Source of the DNA: Zoogloeaceae bacterium
GTDB lineage: Bacteria; Pseudomonadota; Gammaproteobacteria; Burkholderiales; Rhodocyclaceae
DNA length: 64,000 nt
Assembly (NCBI GenBank): GCA_031277315.1
Contig: JAITMP010000040.1
Location: 29,077 to 93,076 of the forward strand
Reading direction: 5' to 3'
Each line of letters opens with the position of its first letter. Position 1 is the stretch's first letter. A program made the position numbers and the translations under genes. Shown here in pieces: positions 15,232 through 25,838 of the stretch. The notes beneath the pieces are model-generated. The model made no database searches and was not told the DNA's origin. It was given only the letters and a program-made list of their open reading frames with translations.

Positions 15232-15852
15232 ATGCTTGAAGCCAGCAATCTGGAATGCATGCGCGGAGACAAGACCCTGTTTCGCGGCCTGTCGTTCCGG
15301 CTCGATGCCGGCGTCTGCCTGATGGTGCAGGGCGCCAACGGCAGCGGCAAAACCAGCTTGTTGCGCATGCTCTGCGGCTTGTCGTCGCCGGCCGGCGGAG
15401 AGATTCGCTGGAACGGCGCGCCGATCCGGAAACTGGCCGAAGACTATCGCGGCGAACTGCTGTATTGCGGCCATGCCGGCGCGGTGAAAGACGAGTTGAC
15501 CGCGCTTGAAAACGCGCGCATCTCGGCCACGCTGGCCGGCGCGCCGGCCAATGAAGTCGACGACGCGGCGGCGCTGCGGGCGTTGCGACAATTGGGACTG
15601 AAAGGGCGCGAGCACCTGCCGGCGCGGGCGCTCTCCGCCGGCCAGAAACGGCGCGTCGCGCTCACCCGCCTGCTGCTGGAAAAACGCAGGCTGTGGGTGC
15701 TCGACGAGCCGCTCACGGCGCTCGACAAGGCGGCGGTCACGAATCTGTGCGGCCTCATCGACGCCCATCTGGCGGAAGGCGGCATGGCGGTGCTGACCAG
15801 CCATCAAGACCTGCCGCTGGCCGGGCGGGTTGACCATCTGCGGCTCGACTGA
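15232..15852 (+). CDS. ccmA: Haem exporter ATP-binding subunit CcmA
   Basis: A 206-residue ABC ATPase of system I cytochrome c maturation; CcmA with CcmB drives release of holo-CcmE in the periplasm. Seen: Walker A GANGSGKT near residue 34, the CcmA-type signature LSAGQKRRVALTRLLL and Walker B LWVLDEPLTALD, with the short length usual for CcmA (about 205). Its TGA overlaps the ccmB ATG by one base. It starts 56 bases after ubiT with no clear promoter of its own. No ccmC-H is present in the window, so the rest of the pathway must be elsewhere or lost. Confidence 0.9.
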   Translation: MLEASNLECMRGDKTLFRGLSFRLDAGVCLMVQGANGSGKTSLLRMLCGLSSPAGGEIRWNGAPIRKLAEDYRGELLYCGHAGAVKDELTALENARISATLAGAPANEVDDAAALRALRQLGLKGREHLPARALSAGQKRRVALTRLLLEKRRLWVLDEPLTALDKAAVTNLCGLIDAHLAEGGMAVLTSHQDLPLAGRVDHLRLD

Positions 15853-16547
15853 TGGCTACCACCAGCCCCGTCGCCAGTCTCACCGCCACGCTTGCCGCCG
15901 TCATACGGCGCGACCTGCTGCTCGCCATGCGGCGCAAGTCCGACGTGCTCACCTCGCTGTTTTTCTTCGTCATCGTCGTCAGCCTGTTCCCGCTCGGCAT
16001 CGGGCCGGAAATGGCGACGCTGCGGCTGATCGCCCCCGGCGTGCTGTGGGTGGCGGCATTGCTGGCGACCATGCTCTCGCTGCCGCGCCTGTTCGCGATG
16101 GATCACGCCGACGGCACGCTGGAACAAATGGCGCTCTCCGCCGTGCCGCTCGGCGTGCTGGTAACAGGCAAGATCATCGCCCACTGGCTGCTCTCCGGCC
16201 TGCCGCTGGCGCTGCTGGCGCCGGTGCTCGGCGTGCAGTTCGACTTGCCCGCCGGGGCGCTGGCCGTGCTGGTCGCCGCGCTGCTGATCGGCACCCCCGT
16301 GCTCTCGCTGATCGGCGCTGTCGGCGCGGGACTGACGCTGGGCGTGCGCGGCGGCGGCGTGCTGGTGTCGCTGCTGGTGCTGCCGCTCTACGTGCCGGTG
16401 CTGATCTTCGGCGCCGGCGCGGTCGAAGCCCACATCAGCGGGCTGGGCGCCGCCGCCCACCTGTCCCTCCTGGCCGCCTGCTTCGCGCTGGCCGTTTTTT
16501 TCGCGCCTTGGGCGACCACGGTCGCCCTGCGCATCGCCCTCGAATAA
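15852..16547 (+). CDS. ccmB: Haem exporter permease CcmB
   Basis: A 231-residue inner-membrane protein with six likely helices, the membrane partner of CcmA. Seen: the N-terminal RRDLLLAMRRKSDVLTSLFFFVIVVSLFPLGIGPE and LFAMDHADGTLEQMALS, conserved in CcmB, and LLVLPLYVPVLIFGAGAVEA in the third quarter. Length fits the family. Translationally coupled to ccmA. Normally followed by ccmC; here a HigA-like gene and leuS follow instead. Confidence 0.9.
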   Translation: MATTSPVASLTATLAAVIRRDLLLAMRRKSDVLTSLFFFVIVVSLFPLGIGPEMATLRLIAPGVLWVAALLATMLSLPRLFAMDHADGTLEQMALSAVPLGVLVTGKIIAHWLLSGLPLALLAPVLGVQFDLPAGALAVLVAALLIGTPVLSLIGAVGAGLTLGVRGGGVLVSLLVLPLYVPVLIFGAGAVEAHISGLGAAAHLSLLAACFALAVFFAPWATTVALRIALE

Positions 16548-16591
16548 CGTCGCTTCAATTTCCCGGCATAACTCTTACTGAAAGCGCGAAC

Positions 16592-16888
16592 ATGATCCGC
16601 ACTCATCTGCATCCGGGCGCCATTCTCAGGGAAATGGTTACCGAACCGCCCAGCCTGTCGGTCGCCAAAGCCGCCAATCAACTGGCGGTTCCGCGCACCA
16701 CCCTGTCGCGCATACTGAACGGCAAAGGGAGCATCAACGCCGATTTCGCGCTGCGGCTCGAACAAGCCGGCGTCGGCAGCGCCCGCTTCTGGATCAACCT
16801 GCAAGCCAATCACGACCTGTGGCAAGCCCTGCAACATCAACCTCCCCGCCCGCAATCAGCCCCGCCGGGCCGGCATGGCCGCGAATAG
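16592..16888 (+). CDS. HigA-family HTH antitoxin, orphan
   Basis: A 98-residue Xre-type HTH protein of the HigA antitoxin group. Seen: HLHPGAILREMV, then the HTH (SVAKAANQLAVPRTTLSRILNGK, residues about 24-48), INADFALRLEQAGVGSARFWINLQANHDLW, and a Pro-rich tail. The HPGEILRE/FWLNLQ pattern is specific to HigA-type antitoxins. No HigB toxin frame is found on either side: ccmB ends 44 bases upstream and leuS begins 119 bases downstream. It may be a solitary regulator or a remnant of a module. It was read from the frame starting with ATG at 16592; longer readings run through ccmB out of frame and are shadows. Confidence 0.8.
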   Translation: MIRTHLHPGAILREMVTEPPSLSVAKAANQLAVPRTTLSRILNGKGSINADFALRLEQAGVGSARFWINLQANHDLWQALQHQPPRPQSAPPGRHGRE

Positions 16889-16977
16889 GGAAATTCGGGA
16901 AATTCAAATAACGGTAACGTAAAACCGCGTCAGCCCTCAGTCCCCAGCCCTGGAGCGCCTGCAAGCGGAGGGTATAA

Positions 16978-19596
<2,619 letters not shown>

Positions 19597-19602
19597 GCGG
19601 AG

Positions 19603-20100
19603 ATGAGCGTGCGCGCATTGATTTCCATCCTGTTGGCCCTGCTGACCTTGCTGGTTGCGGCCTGCGGCTTCCAGTTGCGCGGCGCGCAGCCGCTGCCGTT
19701 CTCCAGCTTGTACATTCCGGCCGAAAGCTGGGAGATGGGCGCCCTGCTGAAACGCAATATCCGCGCCCTCGGCAGCACGCAGGTGGTCGACACGCCGCAG
19801 GAAGCGCAAGCCGTGTTCGCGCTGATCGGCGAAGCGCGCGAGAAAAGCATCCTCAGCCTTTCCGGCACCGGCCGCGTGCGCGAATACCAGTTGCGCTACC
19901 GCCTCGCTTTCCGCGTGCACGACCAGCAAGGCAAGGAACTCATCGCGCCGACGGAAATCACGCTGGTGCGCGACATCAGTTTCAGCGACGACCGCGTGCT
20001 GGCCAAGGAACAGGAAGAAAGCCTGCTCTACCGCGACATGCAGGAAGACATGGCGCAGCAGTTGATGCGCCGCATGGCCGCCGCAAAAATTCCCGGCTGA
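19603..20100 (+). CDS. lptE: LPS-assembly lipoprotein LptE
   Basis: A 165-residue outer-membrane lipoprotein, the plug of the LptD translocon that inserts lipopolysaccharide. Seen: signal peptide with lipobox LVAAC (Cys near residue 21), then GFQLRG, the LptE opening, and the fold with SLSGTGRVREYQLRYRLAFRV and EITLVRDISFSDDRVLAKEQEE. Six bases after leuS and ten before holA, the classical leuS-lptE-holA order, which supports the call despite weak family conservation. Confidence 0.93.
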   Translation: MSVRALISILLALLTLLVAACGFQLRGAQPLPFSSLYIPAESWEMGALLKRNIRALGSTQVVDTPQEAQAVFALIGEAREKSILSLSGTGRVREYQLRYRLAFRVHDQQGKELIAPTEITLVRDISFSDDRVLAKEQEESLLYRDMQEDMAQQLMRRMAAAKIPG

Positions 20101-20110
20101 GTTTTCCGCC

Positions 20111-21124
20111 ATGCAGTTGCGCCCCGACCAGTTGGCCTCGCATCTTGCCGGGACGCTGGCGCCGCTCTACGTGTTGCACGGTGACGAGCCGCTGCTGGTG
20201 ATCGAAGCCGGCGACGCCCTCCGCGCCGCGGCGCGGGAGAAAGGCTACACCGAGCGCGAAGTGCTGGTCGCCGCGTCCGGCTTCAAGTGGGACAGCCTGA
20301 TGCTGGCGGCGGGCAACCTGTCGCTGTTCGGCGGCAACAAGCTGGTAGACCTGCGCATTCCCAACGGCAAGCCGGGCCGCGACGGCGGCGAGGCTTTGCA
20401 ACGCTATTGCGAACGCCTCTCCGCCGACGTGATGACGCTGGTCACCTTGCCCCAACTCGATTGGGCGGCGAAGAAAACATCGTGGTTCAACGCGCTGGCG
20501 CAAGCCGGCATCGTCATCGAACTGAACGCACCCGCGCTGGCCGATCTGCCGGACTGGATCGCCCGCCGGCTGGCGCGGCAGAACCAGTCCGCCGAACGCG
20601 CCGCGCTCGACTTCATCGCCGCCCACGTCGAAGGCAATCTGCTCGCCGCGCATCAGGAAATCCAGAAGCTCGGCCTGCTGCATCCGCCCGGCAGTCTGAC
20701 GCTGGCGCAGGTCGAAGATGCGGTGCTGAATGTGGCGCGTTATGATGTCGACAAGCTGCGCGCCGCCCTGCTCGACGGCGACGCCGCCCGCTGCGCCCGC
20801 CTGCTTGACGGCTTGCGCGGCGAAGACGTGGCGCCGCCGTTGTTGCTGTGGGCCTTCGCCAGCGAGATTCGCGCGCTGGCCGCGCTGCGGGCGGCGCAGG
20901 ATGAAGGCCGTCCGCTCGCCGCCGCGCTGCGCGCCGAGCGCGTTTTCGACGACCGCCGCGCCGCCGCCTTGCAGCGGGCGCTGCCGCGCTTGCGCCAGCC
21001 GCAGTTGCGGGCGGCGCTGCTTGCCGCGGCGCGCATCGACCGCATGATTAAAGGGCTGGCGCGCGGCGATATCTGGGATGAATTTCTCCAGCTGGCGTTG
21101 CGGCTGGCGAGGAAACCGGCATGA
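20111..21124 (+). CDS. holA: DNA polymerase III delta subunit
   Basis: A 337-residue delta subunit of the clamp loader, which opens the beta sliding clamp. Seen: [30 protein letters not shown] at the start, [19 protein letters not shown] with the clamp-contact region, and [14 protein letters not shown] at the C-terminus. Length fits (E. coli 343). It overlaps proA by four bases. Its place after lptE is conserved in proteobacteria. Confidence 0.95.
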   Translation: MQLRPDQLASHLAGTLAPLYVLHGDEPLLVIEAGDALRAAAREKGYTEREVLVAASGFKWDSLMLAAGNLSLFGGNKLVDLRIPNGKPGRDGGEALQRYCERLSADVMTLVTLPQLDWAAKKTSWFNALAQAGIVIELNAPALADLPDWIARRLARQNQSAERAALDFIAAHVEGNLLAAHQEIQKLGLLHPPGSLTLAQVEDAVLNVARYDVDKLRAALLDGDAARCARLLDGLRGEDVAPPLLLWAFASEIRALAALRAAQDEGRPLAAALRAERVFDDRRAAALQRALPRLRQPQLRAALLAAARIDRMIKGLARGDIWDEFLQLALRLARKPA

Positions 21125-22413
21125 AGAACGAATCGCTGAACGTGAAAGAGTACATGCAGGCGCTGGGCCGTCAGGCGCGCGAGGCTTCGCGCGACATGGC
21201 GCGGGCGCCGACCGCCGCCAAGAACCGCGCCCTGCTGGCGATGGCCGCCGCCATCCGCCGCGATCAGGCGGCGCTGCTGGCGGCCAACGTCGAGGACGTC
21301 GACGCCGCCCGCGCCGCCGGCCTCGACGCGGCGATGCTCGACCGGCTCGCGCTTTCCGACAAATCGGTGGCGACGATGGCCGAGGGTCTGGAGCAGATCG
21401 CCGCGCTGCCCGATCCGATCGGCGAAGTCAGCGATCTCAAGTTCCGCCCCTCCGGCATTCAGGTCGGCCACATGCGCGTGCCGCTCGGCGTCATCGGCAT
21501 CATCTACGAAGCGCGCCCCAACGTCACCGTCGACGCCGCCGGGCTGTGCCTGAAGGCTGGCAATGCCGCCATCCTGCGCGGCGGCTCGGAGGCGATCCGC
21601 TGCAACCGGGCGCTCGCCGCGCTGGTGCGCGAAGGCTTGCGCGAAGCCGGCCTGCCGACCGCCGCCGTGCAGGTGGTGGATACCACCGATCGCGCCGCCG
21701 TCGGCGAACTGGTGACGATGAAGGATTATGTCGATGCCATCGTGCCGCGCGGCGGCAAGGGGCTGATCGCGCGCATCTCGGAAGAAGCGCGGATTCCGGT
21801 CATCAAGCATCTCGACGGCAACTGCCACGTGTATGTCGACGACACTGCGGACGCCGACAAGGCGCTGCGCATCGTCGAAAACGCCAAGACGCAGCGCCTC
21901 GGCACTTGCAACACCGCCGAATCGCTGCTGGTGGCGCGCGGCGTTGCCGCCGCGCTGCTGCCGCGCTTGGGCGTCATGCTGGCCGGCAAGGGCGTCGAAC
22001 TGCGCGGCTGCGCCGAATCGCTGGCGCTGCTGCGCGCTGCCGGCATCGAGGCGGCGAAGCTGAAGGCGGCAACGGAACAGGATTGGCACGAGGAATATCT
22101 CGCCGCCATCATCGCCGTGAAAGTGGTGGCAGATGTGGACGAGGCGATCGCGCACATCAACCATTATTCCTCCCAGCACACCGACGCCATCGTCACCGAG
22201 GATTACACCCGCGCCCTGCGCTTTCTGCGCGAAGTCGACTCGGCCTCGGTGATGGTGAATGCGTCGACGCGCTTCGCCGACGGTTTTGAATACGGTCTCG
22301 GCGCCGAGATCGGCATTTCCACCGACAAGCTCCACGCGCGCGGGCCGGTCGGTCTGGAAGGCTTGACGAGCCAGAAATGGATCGTGCTCGGCAACGGAGA
22401 AGTGCGGCGGTAA
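21121..22413 (+). CDS. proA: Gamma-glutamyl phosphate reductase
   Basis: A 430-residue NADPH-dependent enzyme that makes glutamate-5-semialdehyde in proline synthesis. Seen: [29 protein letters not shown] near residues 121-149, the catalytic Cys in [13 protein letters not shown], and [27 protein letters not shown] at the end. Normal length. Start ATG overlaps the holA stop (ATGA). proB is not in the window. Confidence 0.96.
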   Translation: MKNESLNVKEYMQALGRQAREASRDMARAPTAAKNRALLAMAAAIRRDQAALLAANVEDVDAARAAGLDAAMLDRLALSDKSVATMAEGLEQIAALPDPIGEVSDLKFRPSGIQVGHMRVPLGVIGIIYEARPNVTVDAAGLCLKAGNAAILRGGSEAIRCNRALAALVREGLREAGLPTAAVQVVDTTDRAAVGELVTMKDYVDAIVPRGGKGLIARISEEARIPVIKHLDGNCHVYVDDTADADKALRIVENAKTQRLGTCNTAESLLVARGVAAALLPRLGVMLAGKGVELRGCAESLALLRAAGIEAAKLKAATEQDWHEEYLAAIIAVKVVADVDEAIAHINHYSSQHTDAIVTEDYTRALRFLREVDSASVMVNASTRFADGFEYGLGAEIGISTDKLHARGPVGLEGLTSQKWIVLGNGEVRR

Positions 22414-22425
22414 AGGGAGAAAATC

Positions 22426-22911
22426 ATGAATACAGCCACGAACACGACGCCTTTCGATGCCGTCCTGCGCGCGCCTTTCGGCGCGCTTGGCGTGCGCATC
22501 GAAGGCGAAGCCATCACTGAGATCCGCTTCCTGCCGCCCGGCACCGGCGCGATCGAACCGAAAACCGCGCTGGCGCGGCGCGCGCGCGATCAACTCGCCG
22601 CGTATCTCGCCGATCCCGGCGCCGGTTTCGATCTGCCGCTGCAAACCGCCGGCACGGATTTCCAGCGCCGCGTCTGGCGCGCCATCGCCGCCATCCCCAA
22701 AGGCAAGACATTGACATATGGCGAGATCGCCCGCCGTCTGCAAAGCGCGCCGCGCGCGGTCGGTCAGGCGTGCGGCCGCAACCCGTATCCGGTGGTGGTG
22801 CCTTGTCATCGCGTCATCGCCGCCGACGGCGGTCTGGGCGGTTTCGCCAGCGCCCGCGGCGGCTATCTGCTCGACACCAAGCGCTGGCTGCTGGCGCATG
22901 AACGAGGCTGA
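22426..22911 (+). CDS. ogt: Methylated-DNA--protein-cysteine methyltransferase
   Basis: A 161-residue O6-alkylguanine DNA alkyltransferase, a suicide repair protein. Seen: the VVPCHRVI active site with the acceptor Cys near residue 125, the HTH arginine-finger region TYGEIARRLQSAPRAVGQACGRNP, and a short N-terminal domain lacking the AraC-like part of Ada. Its last 14 bases overlap xerD. Could equally be named Ada-C/AGT. Confidence 0.94.
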   Translation: MNTATNTTPFDAVLRAPFGALGVRIEGEAITEIRFLPPGTGAIEPKTALARRARDQLAAYLADPGAGFDLPLQTAGTDFQRRVWRAIAAIPKGKTLTYGEIARRLQSAPRAVGQACGRNPYPVVVPCHRVIAADGGLGGFASARGGYLLDTKRWLLAHERG

Positions 22912-23794
22912 TGCCAGGCGGCTCGACGCCTTCGCCGACGCGCTCTGGCTGGAGGCCGGTCTTTCCAGAAACACGCTGGCGGGTTATCGCGCCGATCTCG
23001 CGCAGTTCGCCGACTGGCTGGCGGCGCGCGGCAAAACGCTGGATGGCGTCGCGCCGGCCGACCTCGAAGACTATCTGCGCGGTTTCAGCCGCCGCGCCAA
23101 ACCGGCCAGCCAGCGCCGCCTGATCGCCTCGCTGCGGCGCTTCTATCAACACCTGCTCGCCGCCGGCGAGATACACACCGATCCGCTGCTGAACATCGCG
23201 CAGCCGCCACCGCCCGAGCGGTTTCCGAAAACGCTTTCAGAAGCGCAGGTCGAAGCCCTGCTCGCCGCGCCGGACGCCGCCGCGCCGCTCGGCCTGCGCG
23301 ACCGCGCCATGCTGGAACTCCTGTATGCCACTGGCTTGCGCGTGTCCGAACTGGTGGCGCTGAAGCTGCTGGAGATCGGCCTCAACGAAGGCGTCGTGCG
23401 CGTCTTCGGCAAAGGCGCAAAAGAACGGCTGGTGCCGCTCGGCCAGGTGGCGCAGGAATGGCTTGAGCGTTATCTGAAACAATCGCGGCCCGCGCTGCTC
23501 GCTGGCCGCGATTGCGACACGGCGTTCGTCACCCGGCGCGGCGCGGGCCTGACGCGGCAGGCGTTCTGGCATCTCATCAAGCGCCATGCGCTGCGCGCCG
23601 GCATCGACCCCGCCCGCCTGTCGCCGCACACCCTGCGCCACGCCTTCGCCACTCATCTCGTCAACCACGGCGCCGACCTGCGCGTGGTGCAATTGCTGCT
23701 CGGCCACGCCGATATCTCGACGACGCAAATCTACACCCACGTGGCGCGTGAGCGGCTCAAGCAATTGCACGCCATGCACCATCCGCGCGGCTGA
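22898..23794 (+). CDS. xerD: Tyrosine recombinase XerD
   Basis: A 298-residue recombinase that with XerC resolves chromosome dimers at dif. Seen: N-terminal SAM-like core-binding domain, and the complete catalytic set Arg148 (ATGLRVSEL), Lys172, His244 and Arg247 (HTLRHAF), His270 (LGHADIST), and Tyr279 (QIYTHV). Start ATG at 22898 inside ogt gives the standard length; longer frames upstream are shadows. It lacks the extra helix of integron integrases, so it is not an IntI although attC sites lie 0.9 kb downstream. Confidence 0.93.
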   Translation: MNEADARRLDAFADALWLEAGLSRNTLAGYRADLAQFADWLAARGKTLDGVAPADLEDYLRGFSRRAKPASQRRLIASLRRFYQHLLAAGEIHTDPLLNIAQPPPPERFPKTLSEAQVEALLAAPDAAAPLGLRDRAMLELLYATGLRVSELVALKLLEIGLNEGVVRVFGKGAKERLVPLGQVAQEWLERYLKQSRPALLAGRDCDTAFVTRRGAGLTRQAFWHLIKRHALRAGIDPARLSPHTLRHAFATHLVNHGADLRVVQLLLGHADISTTQIYTHVARERLKQLHAMHHPRG

Positions 23795-23818
23795 CGCCAT
23801 TGCCGTTTCAAAACGACA

Positions 23819-23848
23819 TCGTCATTCCAGCTTGCGCGGAAATGACGA
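23819..23848. repeat. Palindromic GTCATTCC...GGAAATGAC repeat
   Basis: An imperfect inverted repeat 25 bases after xerD, with arms TCGTCATTCC and GGAAATGACGA. A related palindrome is at 24519-24559. It may serve as a 3' hairpin for the leuS-xerD transcript. Confidence 0.45.
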
Positions 23849-23871
23849 ATTTCAAGGGGATTTTTATTGTT

Positions 23872-23901
23872 TTGAATGAGGCATGGAATGACTTGTAAAA
23901 T
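23872..23901 (+). promoter_or_regulatory. Likely sigma-70 promoter of ybaK
   Basis: TTGAAT (23872-23877), 18-base spacer, TAAAAT (23896-23901), six bases before the ATG. With so short a leader the transcript would be near leaderless, so the real start may differ. Confidence 0.4.
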
Positions 23902-23907
23902 ACGCTG

Positions 23908-24411
23908 ATGAAACATGAAACCCATGCCCCGGAAACGCCGGCCACGGTTTTTCTCCGCCAGCACCATGTCGCCCATTCCAATCACCGCTACGCCTACGAA
24001 GAGCATGGCGGCACGCATGTTTCCGCGCGCGAGTTGAACGTCGCCGAACATGCCGTGGTGAAAACGCTGGTGATGGAAGACGACACCGGCAAGCCGCTGA
24101 TCGTGCTGATGCACGGCGACCGCAAGGTGTCGACGCGGAATCTGGCGCGGCAGATCGGCGTCAAGAGCGTCGCGCCCTGCAAGCCGGACGCGGCGCAACG
24201 CCATACCGGCTATCTGGTCGGCGGCACCTCGCCCTTCGGCACCCGGAAGAAACTGCCGGTCTACATCGAAAAAACCATCCTCGACCTGCCGCTCATCTAC
24301 ATCAACGGCGGCCGCCGCGGCTTCCTCGTCGGCGTGCAACCGCATGAAATCGTCCGCGTGCTGGCGCCGGTGCAGGTCGAGTGCGCGCTATCAGACGAAC
24401 AAACCAAATAA
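23908..24411 (+). CDS. ybaK: Cys-tRNA(Pro) deacylase YbaK
   Basis: A 167-residue YbaK/EbsC-type trans-editing enzyme that clears Cys from mischarged tRNA-Pro. Seen: TPATVFLRQHHVAHSNHRYAYEEHGG, the Lys in VVKTLVMED, and the loop GYLVGGTSPFGTRKKLPVYIE, which is the family signature. Full length. It stands alone after the leuS-xerD run, beside the repeat-rich accessory island that follows. Confidence 0.93.
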   Translation: MKHETHAPETPATVFLRQHHVAHSNHRYAYEEHGGTHVSARELNVAEHAVVKTLVMEDDTGKPLIVLMHGDRKVSTRNLARQIGVKSVAPCKPDAAQRHTGYLVGGTSPFGTRKKLPVYIEKTILDLPLIYINGGRRGFLVGVQPHEIVRVLAPVQVECALSDEQTK

Positions 24412-24439
24412 TGCCGGCCCGGACCGGCGCCCTTCAGGT

Positions 24440-24597
24440 GTAGCTTGGGCTGAGCGCAGCGAAGCCCAACGCTGGCGGTGACGATAAAAGTTCCACCTCA
24501 TATGTTGAGCTTCAATTACGTCATTCCGCGACTACGCTTCGCTCTGCGCAGAATGACAAGATCATGTTGGGCTTCGCTGCGCTCAGCCCAACCTACC
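24440..24597. repeat. Cluster of three dispersed palindromic repeats
   Basis: Two copies of the GGGCTTCGCTGCGCTCA element (24440-24472 inverted; 24564-24597) flank a different palindrome (24519-24559, arms GTCATTCC/GAATGAC). They fill the gap between ybaK and the first attC site. No gene is seen in this stretch. Confidence 0.7.
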
Positions 24598-24618
24598 GGG
24601 CTGACACTCCTTTCTTAA

Positions 24619-24679
24619 GCCTAACGGGTTTGAGTTAAGCGGCCCGCGTCAGCGGGTCCGCTTGAACGAAGGGTTAGGC
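24619..24679 (-). other. Integron attC recombination site 1
   Basis: Read on the minus strand it opens with GCCTAAC (R'') and ends with GTTAGGC (R'), exact complements that fit RYYYAAC/GTTRRRY. Inside lie CGTTCAAGC and GCTTAACTC, the usual L'' and L' boxes, around a GC-rich stem GGACCCGC/GCGGGCC. Length is 61 bases. The TAA stop of the adjoining gene sits inside R'', as is common in gene cassettes. Confidence 0.9.
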
Positions 24680-25036
24680 GCTATACTCCGTCTCGAATTC
24701 CTCACGGGAATGATCCATATAGTAGTACGCCGCATCTGCTGCCGCCGACGTTCCGACAACGATTTTCTCAATGTGCGCCCCTCTACCAGAGAATAGCCCT
24801 AAGAATCCTCTCTTTTTTTCTGCAATGATATCCGACCAGATCATGTACTGGGACTTTCCAACTGGCCGTATTTCCACAAAGTCGTCCTCGTTACGGCAGA
24901 AACCAACCCCGAAGTATTCTTCCTGCGGCAGGGACAAAGAAGATTCCGCCTTCTCTATCAGAGCCAGAACGCCGCTCTTCTCAATTTCACCAAGCTCAAT
25001 AATGCGACCGTCGTCGTAAGTCAGGTATGCGTTCAC
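24674..25036 (-). CDS. Cassette-borne hypothetical protein, 120 residues
   Basis: I do not recognise this protein. It is acidic, begins with NAYLTYDDGRIIELGEIEKSG and has a central KSQYMIWSDIIAEKKRGFLGLFSGRG, with no signal peptide or membrane helix, so it is probably cytosolic. Start is GTG at 25036 with AGGAG five bases upstream. The frame, its leader and attC site 1 form a typical 467-base gene cassette (24625-25091): one gene with its stop in the attC R'' box. Codon use is clearly less GC-rich than in the flanking genes, consistent with acquisition. Function open; an immunity- or toxin-related role would be a guess. Confidence 0.8.
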   Translation of the reverse strand: MNAYLTYDDGRIIELGEIEKSGVLALIEKAESSLSLPQEEYFGVGFCRNEDDFVEIRPVGKSQYMIWSDIIAEKKRGFLGLFSGRGAHIEKIVVGTSAAADAAYYYMDHSREEFETEYSA

Positions 25037-25085
25037 ACTAACTCCTCTTAGCTTGACCGATTACATGTGACGTTTGATTTCTTAA

Positions 25086-25146
25086 GCCTAACGGGTATGA
25101 GTTGAGCGGCGCGCGTCAGCGCGTCCGCTCGAACGAAGGGTTAGGC
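25086..25146 (-). other. Integron attC recombination site 2
   Basis: Same architecture, length (61 bases) and orientation as attC site 1, and nearly identical to it outside the central stem: GCCTAAC ... CGTTCGAGC ... GCTCAACTC ... GTTAGGC on the minus strand. The L boxes carry matched changes (AAGC to GAGC, TTAAC to TCAAC) that keep the stem paired. It closes the upstream cassette. Confidence 0.9.
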
Positions 25147-25208
25147 GGCGTGATGCGAAGACCGCGACGTTAAACGAAGAAATCATATCCAACTGTTAGA
25201 TCAATATT

Positions 25209-25424
25209 TCAGACTGATTGCCTTTTTGAAATTCTGTGCAAACAAATAATCGCCACAAATTCAAGAACAATAAATGCAACAAATATCAACACGTAACTTA
25301 GCTCCGCCTTACCTTCCTGCTCCTCTGTTGGAAACATCTCGAATGACCCATGCAGAAATGCCGCGCCACTCCAAAGCAGCAGAGGGAGCAAGAGAACGAT
25401 CACACACCAGAGGAAAATCTTCAA
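25209..25424 (-). CDS. Cassette-borne small membrane protein
   Basis: An unrecognised 71-residue protein with two membrane helices (residues about 2-22, LWCVIVLLLPLLLWSGAAFL, and about 44-64) and a basic C-terminus. Start: TTG at 25424 has CGGAGAG five bases upstream. A longer frame from a TTG at 25463 would run through a GTTAGGC box (25445-25439) that looks like the cassette boundary, so the short form is preferred. It lies 63 bases before attC site 2 in the same orientation, so it is probably the gene of that cassette. AT-rich relative to neighbours. Confidence 0.6.
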   Translation of the reverse strand: MKIFLWCVIVLLLPLLLWSGAAFLHGSFEMFPTEEQEGKAELSYVLIFVAFIVLEFVAIICLHRISKRQSV

Positions 25425-25490
25425 CGCATCTCTCCGATGCCTAACTACAATTAGGCTAAGCAATTCATCAACCGATAGGAAAGATCAAAA

Positions 25491-25829
25491 ATGAAATCAG
25501 TCTTTGCATTATTCGCCGCTGCTTTGATATGCTCGTCTGCATTAGCAGTGGAACCCTTTGACAACGAAGAGGTTTCCATGCTGGCAATGGCTGTCGCACT
25601 ACAAAATTCCTGCACAAAAATAGACCCCGCTCAAGAAAAGCGATACACCGGCCTCCTTGAAATGATAAGAAAAGATGTTAGTACAGAAAAAAGAGAGCAA
25701 ATTGATAATGCAATGAAATCTAAAAATTTTGACTCTTTGGTCAAAAATTTCCAGGTGAATTTTGAACAGATGGAACGTGCCAGACTCATGGAGCAATGCG
25801 AAGGAATTCCTCGGCCAAAAGAGCAATAG
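25491..25829 (+). CDS. Small periplasmic hypothetical protein
   Basis: An unrecognised 112-residue protein with a clear signal peptide (MKSVFALFAAALICSSALA, cleavage before VEPF). The mature part is helical and charged, with two cysteines (NSCTKIDP and EQCEGIP) that could form a disulfide. Start has GGAAAG upstream. It runs opposite to the two cassette genes, is AT-rich, and is followed ten bases later by a GCCCAAC box. It may be a cassette in reverse orientation or part of the older island; see the attC-like structure at 25839-25991. Confidence 0.7.
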   Translation: MKSVFALFAAALICSSALAVEPFDNEEVSMLAMAVALQNSCTKIDPAQEKRYTGLLEMIRKDVSTEKREQIDNAMKSKNFDSLVKNFQVNFEQMERARLMEQCEGIPRPKEQ

Positions 25830-25838
25830 CCGTTTTAT

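Noticed and set aside
22898..23794. XerD gene considered as the missing integron integrase
   Set aside because: It has the standard XerD length and sequence, follows ogt in a housekeeping run, and lacks the extra helix region specific to IntI.
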